Source of the DNA: Candidatus Saganbacteria bacterium
GTDB taxonomy: Bacteria; Margulisbacteria; WOR-1; O2-12-FULL-45-9; XYB2-FULL-48-7
Direction: 5' to 3'
DNA: 45,471 bases
Assembly: GCA_016939335.1 (NCBI GenBank)
Contig: JAFGHC010000040.1
Location: 1-45,471, forward strand
Below are positions 38,151 through 45,471 of the stretch, piece by piece. The position numbers and the translations under genes are program-made. The notes under the pieces were generated by a model. That model did not search any database, had not been told where the DNA came from, and saw nothing but the letters and a program-made list of their open reading frames with translations. Every line of letters starts with the position of its first letter. The first letter of the stretch is position 1.

Positions 38151-39563
38151 TTACACCTCCTGTTCCGGCGGCATTACTTTCGGTAAAACACCATAGATTC
38201 TTCTGTAAATTTCCGGATAAACGTCCTTGCCGCCGGCCAGGAGCATCGTTAACGGCATAACACTTTTCGCCAGCTTGACCATCTCCGCCGACAGCTCGAG
38301 TATCTCCCACTGCGCGTGCGGGTCTTCGCGCAATCTTGAAATATGGTAGAGCTCCCGCGCGTTGAGCGTCATCAGCGAGCGCTTGCGGTGCGCGCCGGTC
38401 AGCACGTACTGCGCCGCCACGGGCGCTTCCTTTTTTATCTCCGCGTAGAGCTCTTCCGGTAATTTTACCGCCGCCAGGAATTCTTTTTCCAGCCCGGCCG
38501 CCTTGATCTTGGGCGGCACGGTCACGCCCAGCTCCGTTTCATATAATTGCGAGGTCAGCGTCGCCATCCGGTGCCGTTTCAGCTGTCCGAAACAGCCCGA
38601 CGACACGGCCAGGTCGTAGGTCAAAGAGATATGCTCGAATTCCCGCGGGACCGCGTCATAAAACTCCATATGCTCGCAGGCTTTTTTGACGACCGCGGCG
38701 CGGGCCGGCTTCTTCATATCCTTGACGAGGCGCAGGCAATTCTGATAAGAGACGCCCGACGAAGTGTGGAGCAGCGCGGCCACCAGTTTATTGTCGGCCT
38801 GGGCGGTGTGATCGACCAGAAGGCAGCGCTGGCCGACCTTGCGCTTCCGCTCCCACTTCCCTCTCGAAAGTTTTCTCAATCCGGGATAGGTCTTTTGATC
38901 GAAATCGTTGGCAGCGGTAAAAAGCAGGATTGACGGCGCGATCTTCGCCGCCAGCCCGTACATTGTCTTTCCCAGTTCCCTGATCTCCGCCAGCTCGGAA
39001 GAAGCGAAGCGTCTCACAAGTAATTCTAAATTCCGGGCATTAATCGTTAAGCCGACCTGTCCGTAAGTCGAGAGCGGCGTCACGTAACGCGCGTCCTCCG
39101 GCTCGATCCCCTTCCCGATCAGCTCTTGGTAAAACGAATTTTGCCGCCCGACAATCTCCGAAAATCGAATTCCGAATTCCGAATTCCGAATTTCGGGTGG
39201 CACAAGAAAGCTTCCCTCCAGCTTCTGGTATCTCTGCGACTTCTCCGTATAAGAGCACAAACGGAATTTCTCTATCTCTTCCAACGCCAGCCGGGAAACG
39301 TCGATCAGATCGAAGTTGAAGACCGCGTGTTCGGCGACCGAGTGGTGCCCCATTTTGAAAATGATGGTGGAGTTTGACTTGCGGGCTTTTTCGACCTCGG
39401 CGCGGGCGTCCCGGCGCAACTCGTTGATCGGCCGGGGATCGCGGGAGATGCGGGCGTAGGAAGCGGAGAGGGTTTCGGGAGTGGCGTCCCGGCGCGGCTG
39501 ATTTTTGGTCAGTTCGTCGATAACTTCCGCGTCCAAATTATAACCGGCGAGAAAGACTTTCAT
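38151..39563 (-). CDS. thyX: double-length ThyX (FAD-dependent thymidylate synthase) family protein
   Basis: N-half MGHHSVAEHAVFNFDLIDVSRLALEEIEKFRLCSYTEKSQRY; C-half GCFGQLKRHRMATLTSQLYET. Confidence 0.85.
   Translation of the reverse strand: MKVFLAGYNLDAEVIDELTKNQPRRDATPETLSASYARISRDPRPINELRRDARAEVEKARKSNSTIIFKMGHHSVAEHAVFNFDLIDVSRLALEEIEKFRLCSYTEKSQRYQKLEGSFLVPPEIRNSEFGIRFSEIVGRQNSFYQELIGKGIEPEDARYVTPLSTYGQVGLTINARNLELLVRRFASSELAEIRELGKTMYGLAAKIAPSILLFTAANDFDQKTYPGLRKLSRGKWERKRKVGQRCLLVDHTAQADNKLVAALLHTSSGVSYQNCLRLVKDMKKPARAAVVKKACEHMEFYDAVPREFEHISLTYDLAVSSGCFGQLKRHRMATLTSQLYETELGVTVPPKIKAAGLEKEFLAAVKLPEELYAEIKKEAPVAAQYVLTGAHRKRSLMTLNARELYHISRLREDPHAQWEILELSAEMVKLAKSVMPLTMLLAGGKDVYPEIYRRIYGVLPKVMPPEQEV
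39166..39193. repeat. heptanucleotide tandem repeat, 4 x CGAATTC, inside thyX
   Basis: cgaattc cgaattc cgaattc cgaattt; encodes EIRNSEFGIR. Confidence 0.93.
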
Positions 39564-39570
39564 TAATTAA

Positions 39571-39888
39571 TTATTCGGCGTATTTTTTGACCGCTTTTTC
39601 GAACTCGGCTTCCGGCCGGAACCCGACCAGCCGCTCGACTTCCCGGCCGTTCTGGAAGACAACGATGCAGGGGATGCCGGTGACCGAATAGTCGGCGGCT
39701 TTCTCCATGTTCTCCTGCGTGTCGATCTTGCAGAACTTGATCCGGGGGTATTTTTCGGAGATCTTTTCCACCACCGGCGCCATCATCCGGCACGGGCCGC
39801 ACCAGGGGGCCCAGAAGTCAACGAAGACCGTCTTTTTTTCGTCCTCGACCTCTGTCTTAAAATCGGCGTCGGTGATTTCGTTAACCAT
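39571..39888 (-). CDS. trxA: thioredoxin
   Basis: FVDFWAPWCGPCRMMAPVVEKISEKY. Confidence 0.96.
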   Translation of the reverse strand: MVNEITDADFKTEVEDEKKTVFVDFWAPWCGPCRMMAPVVEKISEKYPRIKFCKIDTQENMEKAADYSVTGIPCIVVFQNGREVERLVGFRPEAEFEKAVKKYAE

Positions 39889-40010
39889 GCGCGGGGCTCC
39901 TCTCTTGATTTAGATAGGAAAATCTTAGCGTAAAAGTGGGGAAGTTTCAACCGTTACCGGGGAGCGTTGTGCGAATGCGGTTGCGATGCGCGTACCGTAG
40001 TGTGATAAGC

Positions 40011-40038
40011 GTAACGCGTGACGCACCACGCATAACGA
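40011..40038. repeat. degenerate heptanucleotide repeat within a larger intergenic inverted repeat
   Basis: gtaacgc gtgacgc accacgc ataacga; flanked by gcgatgcgcgt (39983-39993) and acgcgcatcgc (40040-40050). Confidence 0.6.
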
Positions 40039-40159
40039 AACGCGCATCGCCCCCGCCCCACGCTACTCGCTCTTCATTGAACATCAAGCCTGTGCTCAAT
40101 CATCAGGCGGCCGATTGGCAGCATAATATTAATAATAGCATTTGCACTGAAAACGGTTC

Positions 40160-40180
40160 AAGTCAAAAGTCAAAATTGAA
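40160..40180. repeat. intergenic heptanucleotide repeat AAGTCAA x2-3
   Basis: aagtcaa aagtcaa aattgaa; reverse-complement relative of the argS TTTTGAC repeat. Confidence 0.8.
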
Positions 40181-40195
40181 ACCCGCACCTGGCCC

Positions 40196-40438
40196 CTACT
40201 TCCCGATCGCCCGCAGCCAGCCCTTGATCTGCTCCACCGTCGGCAGGGGCTTGCCTTCGTGATAAACTTTGCCGTCGATGACGACGCCGGGGGTCATCAT
40301 GATGTACTCGGCGATCTCGGCGTAGTCGGTCACCTTGGTCACCGTGGCGTCAAGCTTCAGCTCGGCCAGCGCCCGGTTGACGCGCCGCACGAGGTCCTGA
40401 CAGTTCGGGCAACCGGGGCCTAAGACTTTGATGATCAT
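40196..40438 (-). CDS. thioredoxin-like small redox protein (CPNC)
   Basis: MIIKVLGPGCPNCQDLVRRVNRALAEL; MTH895-type redox-active disulfide protein. Confidence 0.85.
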   Translation of the reverse strand: MIIKVLGPGCPNCQDLVRRVNRALAELKLDATVTKVTDYAEIAEYIMMTPGVVIDGKVYHEGKPLPTVEQIKGWLRAIGK

Positions 40439-40444
40439 TTTTTC

Positions 40445-40533
40445 TCCCTTCGTGCTCTTGGTATCTTAGTGCCTTGGCGGTAAATTTCGAAAAGGAAATT
40501 AACCGCTAAGACACAAAAACACAAAGATCGCCA
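40445..40533. repeat. imperfect long inverted repeat (hairpin)
   Basis: cttagtgccttggcggtaaattt / aaattaaccgctaagacacaaaaac. Confidence 0.65.
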
Positions 40534-40640
40534 AAAGACTACATTAAACAGGTGGCTTATAATTATTATACTATATTGACATCGCGATAAGCCTGTGGGA
40601 AAATACTATTGACCGTTACAAATCCATGGGAGTGAACGAA

Positions 40641-41015
40641 ATGAAAAGGTGCGCTTTTTGTCTCGTGGCGGCTTTGCTGGCGGCCGGTTTCTCCGCTCAA
40701 TCACTGGCGGCCCCGCCCCCTTTTGCCAAATTAACCGCCGGGCAGAAGGCCAAGCGGGCGGCCCTGGAGGCCAGGCGCGCGCGGCTGAAAGAGCTGACCG
40801 GCCAGCTGCGGGCCGAACTGAAGAAAAAACCCGTCGACCAGGCGAAGATCAAAAAATTGAAAAACCAGCTCGCTCTCGAGCGCGATACCGCGCGGCTCGA
40901 ACTGCTCCAGTCGCTCGCGTCGCGGCCGAACCGGCAGCCGGCCAGCCGGCAAAGATTGAACAACGCGATCCAAAAGCTCAAAGAGCGGATCGCCAAAGAA
41001 CGGTCGGGCCAGTAA
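40641..41015 (+). CDS. secreted basic coiled-coil hypothetical protein
   Basis: signal peptide MKRCAFCLVAALLAAGFSAQSLAA, then K/R/A-rich helix. Confidence 0.6.
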   Translation: MKRCAFCLVAALLAAGFSAQSLAAPPPFAKLTAGQKAKRAALEARRARLKELTGQLRAELKKKPVDQAKIKKLKNQLALERDTARLELLQSLASRPNRQPASRQRLNNAIQKLKERIAKERSGQ

Positions 41016-41019
41016 ACCC

Positions 41020-42003
41020 TTAATCTTCGGAGGCCGCGGCCTCCCGCCCCAACTCCCCGTAGACGATCTGCTGCAGCTCCTTGATCAGCGTGTTCCAGTA
41101 CCTGGGGGACCCCGCTTGAGGGAAATTGTTGAGGAAATCCGGTTCGCCGCTCTGCACGGCCAGCCAGGCGGCGTAGTGGATTATTCTCATGCCCCGCAAA
41201 GCCGGGATCAATTCCAAGGCCTCATAATCGAACGGCCGGAAAGTTTCATACCCCGCGACGAACCAGTTCAGCTCGTTGGCCGACCGCTCCAGCGTGTCGG
41301 GGAGCAGCAGCCAGAGGTCCTGGACCGGCGGACCGAAGCACATGTCGTCGAAATCGACCACAAAGTACCCCTCGTTGGGCCGGAAGATGATGTTCCCTTT
41401 GTGGCAATCGCCGTGCAGGAGAATAAACTTATCTTCGGCGAACATGGGGTCTGCCTTATGGATGAACAGCTCGGCCGCTTTAGCCAGCGCGGCTTTGAAC
41501 TCGGGCAGGATAAAACCGCTCCGGAGTATCAATTCGAGATGCTGGCCGGCGGCGACGGCCGGGCGCCAGTACATCCGGGTGGAAGTTTTGTGGCGTTCGC
41601 CGGCCCGGTGGATCCGGGCGACCGTCCGCCCGAGCGTTTGCCAGCCCTCCTTGTCGAATTCGTCGACCGCCCTTCCCCCCTTTTTCGGGAAGAGCGCATA
41701 ACTGATCTCCCCCCAGCCAAAAAGCGTTTCACCATTAACGGCCAGCGGCGGGATGACGGGGAGCTCGTCCGCGGCCAGTTCCCGCAGAAAGCGTTGCTCC
41801 TCCGCGATCTGCGCGGCGGCCCAGCGGCCGGGACGGTAAAACTTGACGATCAAACGCTCGCCCGAGCCATGCCGTTCCAGCTCATAAACGCGGTTGATAT
41901 AGCTGTTGCGCTTGAGGCAGATGTTACTTAATTTCTCCCCCAGCGTCGTTTCGACCGCGCCAAAAATATTTTCCGGCGTCAAATTCTTCCAGACCGTTTC
42001 CAT
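41020..42003 (-). CDS. srkA: SrkA/YihE-like protein kinase (APH fold)
   Basis: IVKFYRPGRWAAAQIAEEQRFLRELAADELPV, LLHGDCHKGNIIF, VDFDDMCFGPPVQDLWLLLP. Confidence 0.85.
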   Translation of the reverse strand: METVWKNLTPENIFGAVETTLGEKLSNICLKRNSYINRVYELERHGSGERLIVKFYRPGRWAAAQIAEEQRFLRELAADELPVIPPLAVNGETLFGWGEISYALFPKKGGRAVDEFDKEGWQTLGRTVARIHRAGERHKTSTRMYWRPAVAAGQHLELILRSGFILPEFKAALAKAAELFIHKADPMFAEDKFILLHGDCHKGNIIFRPNEGYFVVDFDDMCFGPPVQDLWLLLPDTLERSANELNWFVAGYETFRPFDYEALELIPALRGMRIIHYAAWLAVQSGEPDFLNNFPQAGSPRYWNTLIKELQQIVYGELGREAAASED

Positions 42004-42157
42004 CTACTCTCCACCCCTTACTCTCATACCCGCTCAATTATATTCCCTTTTCACGCCAGACGTAATATAATGTTTTCGAGCCATGAAAATTGTCCGTTGC
42101 AGCGAACGAAGTGAGCGTGTCGTGAGTCGTTAGTTGTCGGCTAAAAGGAAAGCTTAA

Positions 42158-42442
42158 ATGATAAAAATCAATCACGTCGGCGGCAAGAACAAAGGCGAAA
42201 TCGCGCTTTACTCTTTGAGCACCTGCGGCTGGTGCCGCAAGACCAAAGCGCTGCTTGATAAATTGGGACTGGCCTATGACTACATCGACGTTGACCTGTT
42301 AAGCAATGAAGACGCGGCCAAGCTGGAAAAAGAAGAGATCAAGAAGTGGAACCCCAGCGGCACTTACCCGACGCTCGTCATCGATAAAAAACGGGCGATC
42401 ATCAATTACAAGGAAGAGGAGATCAGGGCGCTGGCGGAATGA
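42158..42442 (+). CDS. glutaredoxin family protein
   Basis: [41 protein letters not shown]. Confidence 0.9.
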   Translation: MIKINHVGGKNKGEIALYSLSTCGWCRKTKALLDKLGLAYDYIDVDLLSNEDAAKLEKEEIKKWNPSGTYPTLVIDKKRAIINYKEEEIRALAE

Positions 42443-42948
42443 GCGAGCCAACCCGGGAACAGATCGACCGGCTCCACCTCCGGCTGAAAAGCGAGGCCGA
42501 AGCGGCCGGTTACCATTTGCATCCCGACATTGAATTCACTAAAGGACTGATCAAGGGCCTGCTCATCAACGAGGCTCGCTACGGCTACTGGAACTGCCCC
42601 TGCCGCCTCGCGACCGGAGATAAAACGCAGGACCTCGACATCATCTGCCCGTGCGATTACCGCGATCCCGACTTGAACCAGTACGGCGCCTGCTATTGCG
42701 CCCTTTATGTTTCCGCCGAGATCGCTAACGGCAAAAAAGAAGCCCGACCGATCCCGGAACGAAGGCTCCCCAAGGAGGTGCGCGAAAAAATGAAGGAAGA
42801 GGCCGAAAAGAAAAAGCTTGCCGTTCCCGAGCTCCCCCTCCCCGTCTGGCGCTGCCAGGTCTGCGGCTACCTCTGCGCGCGCGAAGAGCCGCCCGAGGTC
42901 TGCCCGATCTGCAAGGTGCCGAAGGAGCGGTTCGAACGGTTCATTTAA
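42439..42948 (+). CDS. ferredoxin:thioredoxin reductase catalytic-subunit-like domain fused to C-terminal rubredoxin
   Basis: [10 protein letters not shown]...[25 protein letters not shown] and [32 protein letters not shown]. Confidence 0.9.
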   Translation: MSEPTREQIDRLHLRLKSEAEAAGYHLHPDIEFTKGLIKGLLINEARYGYWNCPCRLATGDKTQDLDIICPCDYRDPDLNQYGACYCALYVSAEIANGKKEARPIPERRLPKEVREKMKEEAEKKKLAVPELPLPVWRCQVCGYLCAREEPPEVCPICKVPKERFERFI

Positions 42949-42954
42949 TGTGAA

Positions 42955-43656
42955 CTAACCGGCCCGCCACCTGACCCCCAAACCCTCACGGAACCCGGCG
43001 ACTAACGCTTCCTTGAGCTCGTCAAAGCCGACCGGCCGGCCGAGCAATTCTTCCAGGCTGACGGCGTCGTGCCCGGCGTGCGGTTTTTTCAGCAGAGAAA
43101 AGGCTTCGGCTGACGGCGGGCGGACAAAGAGCGAGCCTTGCTGCAGCAGCGACCGGCGCCCTCTTTTTTGCGCGCTGCCGACGATTTTCTTGCCGCCGGC
43201 CACTACCTCGTATTCGGCAGGATAAGAAAAACATAATGACGAATGACGAATGACGAATGACGAATTAAGGATTTCCGCATTGATTCCGAAATTATTTAAG
43301 GCGCAAACTATCGCTTCAGAGATTTTTTTGTACGAAGGGACCAAGCCGGCCGGCAAAAGCGGATCGTCTTTGCCGATGACCAGCGAGTAGGTCACTTCCG
43401 CCTCGTTGTGAAAAACAATGCCGCCGCCGGTTGGCCGCCCGACCACGTCGTAACCGAGCTGTTGCGCCCGAGCCAAGTCAATTTCCTCGTATATTTTCTG
43501 GGAATAGCCCAGAGAAATGCACTTGGGCTGCCAGGAATAGATGCGGAGCGCCGGCGGGACAAGGCCTTTTTCATGGTCGCGAAAAAGCCGGAGGTCGAGT
43601 TCCATGTTGGCCGCGCCGGGCAGAGGGGACGAAACGATCAGCCGCCAGTCAGACAT
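42955..43656 (-). CDS. lplA: lipoate--protein ligase A family
   Basis: NMELDLRLFRDHEKGLVPPALRIYSWQPKCISLGYSQ, VVGRPTGGGIVFH, GGKKIVGSAQKRGRRSLLQQGSLFV. Confidence 0.88.
   Translation of the reverse strand: MSDWRLIVSSPLPGAANMELDLRLFRDHEKGLVPPALRIYSWQPKCISLGYSQKIYEEIDLARAQQLGYDVVGRPTGGGIVFHNEAEVTYSLVIGKDDPLLPAGLVPSYKKISEAIVCALNNFGINAEILNSSFVIRHSSLCFSYPAEYEVVAGGKKIVGSAQKRGRRSLLQQGSLFVRPPSAEAFSLLKKPHAGHDAVSLEELLGRPVGFDELKEALVAGFREGLGVRWRAG
43236..43263. repeat. heptanucleotide tandem repeat, 4 x ATGACGA, inside lipoate ligase gene
   Basis: atgacga x4 exact; encodes NSSFVIRHSS. Confidence 0.95.
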
Positions 43657-43659
43657 GAT

Positions 43660-45129
43660 CTATAGATTATAACGGAGATCGGGCGAGCGCGCCGCCTTCG
43701 TTTCGTCCAGCCGGCGGACCGGCGTGCCGTGAGGGGCCGACCTCACCAGTTCCGGATCGGTCTCGCATTCTCCGGCGATCTTGATCAGCGCGTCGCAAAA
43801 CGCGTCAAGCGTCGCCCTCGCTTCGCTCTCTGTCGGCTCGATCATCAGCGCTTCCTCGACGATCAGCGGGAAATAGATCGTCGGCGGATGGAAACCGTAG
43901 TCGATCAGCCGTTTGGCGATGTCGAGCGCCCGGATCCCGCACTTTTCTTTCTGCCATTTGGCCGAGAGGACGAACTCGTGCTGGCAGGGCCGGTCATAAG
44001 GCAGATAATAATGGTTTTTCAGCTTGTCCATCATATAGTTGGCGTTCTCGACCGCCCGGGCCGAGACTTTCTTCAAACCATCGGCGCCCAGCGACAAGAC
44101 GTAAGCGTAAGCTTTGACGATCACGTTGATATTGCCATGAAAGGAGTGCACTCTTCCGATCGAGTGCGGGTAATTGGCGCTTTGCAGTTTGTAACTGGCC
44201 CCTTTCTTGACGACCCGGGGGACCGGCAAGAACGGCTCGAGCGGTTTCGTCACGCCGACCGGCCCCGCGCCAGGGCCGCCGCCGCCGTGAGGGGTGGAAA
44301 AGGTCTTGTGCAGATTAAAATGCGCCACATCAAAGCCAAGGTCGGCCGGCCGGCAGATCCCCATGATCGCGTTGGCATTTGCCCCGTCATAGTAAAGCAG
44401 CGCGCCCGCTTGATGGACGATCTCAGCCACTTCCAGAATATGTTCATCAAACAGGCCAAGCGTATTGGGATTGGTCAGCATCAGTCCGGCGGTGTCGCCG
44501 CCGGCCGCCTGTTTCAGCGCGTTGAGATCGATATTGCCGCGCCCGTTCGACTTGATGACCACCGGCTCAAACCCGCAGAGCGCCGCCGAGGCCGGGTTCG
44601 TACCGTGCGACGAGTCCGGTATAATAATTTTATTCCTTGTTTTTGATTTTTGATTTTTGATTTTTGATTTTTCATTATGGTAAGCCTTGATCATCATCAG
44701 CGCCGTCAGTTCGCCGTGCGCGCCGGCCGCCGGCTGGAGCGTGAAAGCTTCGTAACCGAAGATGGCGCACAAATACCGCTCGAAATTGTAGAGCAGTTCC
44801 AGTGTCCCCTGCGCTGCCGGGCCGTCCTGCAGCGGATGCAATTCGGTAAAGCCGGGCAGTTTCGCGGCTTCCTCATTCACTTTCGGGTTATATTTCATCG
44901 TGCAGGAGCCGAGGGGATAAAATTGTGTATCGACGGAAAAATTCTTTTGCGACAGGCGGGTAAAGTGGCGGACGACGTCGAGCTCGGACACTTCCGGCAG
45001 GTCCAATTCTTCGCGCAGTAACTCTGCGGGGATCAGTTTCTTAATGTCTTCGGCAGGAGTATCCAGCTCAGGCAGAGAATAACCTTTTCGTCCGGCAACA
45101 CTCATTTCAAAGATAAGTTTGTCTTCCAT
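43660..45129 (-). CDS. gcvPB: glycine dehydrogenase (decarboxylating) subunit 2
   Basis: [52 protein letters not shown]. Confidence 0.96.
   Translation of the reverse strand: MEDKLIFEMSVAGRKGYSLPELDTPAEDIKKLIPAELLREELDLPEVSELDVVRHFTRLSQKNFSVDTQFYPLGSCTMKYNPKVNEEAAKLPGFTELHPLQDGPAAQGTLELLYNFERYLCAIFGYEAFTLQPAAGAHGELTALMMIKAYHNEKSKIKNQKSKTRNKIIIPDSSHGTNPASAALCGFEPVVIKSNGRGNIDLNALKQAAGGDTAGLMLTNPNTLGLFDEHILEVAEIVHQAGALLYYDGANANAIMGICRPADLGFDVAHFNLHKTFSTPHGGGGPGAGPVGVTKPLEPFLPVPRVVKKGASYKLQSANYPHSIGRVHSFHGNINVIVKAYAYVLSLGADGLKKVSARAVENANYMMDKLKNHYYLPYDRPCQHEFVLSAKWQKEKCGIRALDIAKRLIDYGFHPPTIYFPLIVEEALMIEPTESEARATLDAFCDALIKIAGECETDPELVRSAPHGTPVRRLDETKAARSPDLRYNL
44641..44675. repeat. heptanucleotide tandem repeat, 4-5 x TTTTGAT, inside gcvPB
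   Basis: ttttgat x4 + ttttcat; encodes [11 protein letters not shown]. Confidence 0.93.
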
Positions 45130-45173
45130 TACTCAAATATATCCCAATCCATGGTTACAAGTCAATTCCAGAA

Positions 45174-45212
45174 TAAAAAGACAGGAACCAGACTAATCGC
45201 CCGGTTCCTGTC
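45174..45212 (-). terminator. hairpin terminator candidate downstream of the partial Ig-like gene
   Basis: gacaggaacc...ggttcctgtc 10 bp stem (45180-45189/45203-45212) with CTTTTTAT on the minus strand. Confidence 0.65.
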
Positions 45213-45238
45213 CAATTAAAGCTTCTATTCTCGTGGAC

Positions 45239-45382
45239 TTACTTCTTAAGAACCTCTACCTTTACTGACGCTTTCGCCCCATTTTCATCTGACCAATTAA
45301 CATTGTAAACTCCCAGTGCCGGAAAACTTACACTCCACGTCACAGTTATACCTTTCGAATCTGTAAGGGAGTATTTTCCTAC
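45239..45382 (-). pseudogene. C-terminal fragment of an Ig-like/secreted protein (truncated or frameshifted)
   Basis: minus-strand frame reads *GKYSLTDSKGITVTWSVSFPALGVYNVNWSDENGAKASVKVEVLKK* with an in-frame TAG at 45383-45385. Confidence 0.5.
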
Positions 45383-45471
45383 CTAGGAAAGATAAGGCAC
45401 ATGGTCTACACCCTGTAACTCAGTTAGAATGTATTTCGACCAAGAAATTCAACCTACTGAGGAGGTGGAGA

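Noticed and set aside
42119-42139. Heptad repeat gtcgtga gtcgtta gttgtcg upstream of glutaredoxin
   Set aside because: Only two convincing units; too weak to list as a feature.

Overview
45.5 kb chromosomal window, moderately high GC, almost entirely coded on the minus strand. Uncultured diderm bacterium is likely; a WOR-1/Margulisbacteria-type lineage is a guess, not established. Content in coordinate order: AbiE-type toxin-antitoxin pair; argS; pheA; dCMP deaminase; split transketolase; cell-wall block murB-murC-murG-ftsW-murD-mraY; two small secreted or beta-barrel-like proteins; secG; tRNA-Ala(CGC); pgk-gap; a divergent LptC/OstA-like gene; rodA; trpE; polyprenyl synthase; hisF; ogt-like gene; PHP phosphatase; yebC; an alpha-glucan block (glgA, sugar-nucleotidyltransferase/PMM fusion, three GH57 proteins, DUF4912, CBM48-like, galT); a double-length ThyX; thioredoxins, glutaredoxin and an FTR-rubredoxin fusion; srkA-like kinase; lipoate ligase; gcvPB. 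The most unusual signals are: (1) a dispersed family of tandem heptanucleotide repeats, usually about 4 x 7 bp, found between genes and also inside conserved enzyme genes (argS twice, trpE, hisF, thyX, lplA-like, gcvPB), where they encode extra loops; (2) an AbiE cassette bracketed by duplicated argS 3' ends, so that the AbiEii toxin carries an ArgS C-terminal tail; (3) a tandem-domain ThyX with complementary loss of its signature motif; (4) a nucleotidyltransferase fused to a PMM domain whose catalytic motifs look lost; (5) REPIN-like CCCCACACT..AGTGTGGGG hairpins. All calls come from reading the sequence and the supplied translations; no searches were run.
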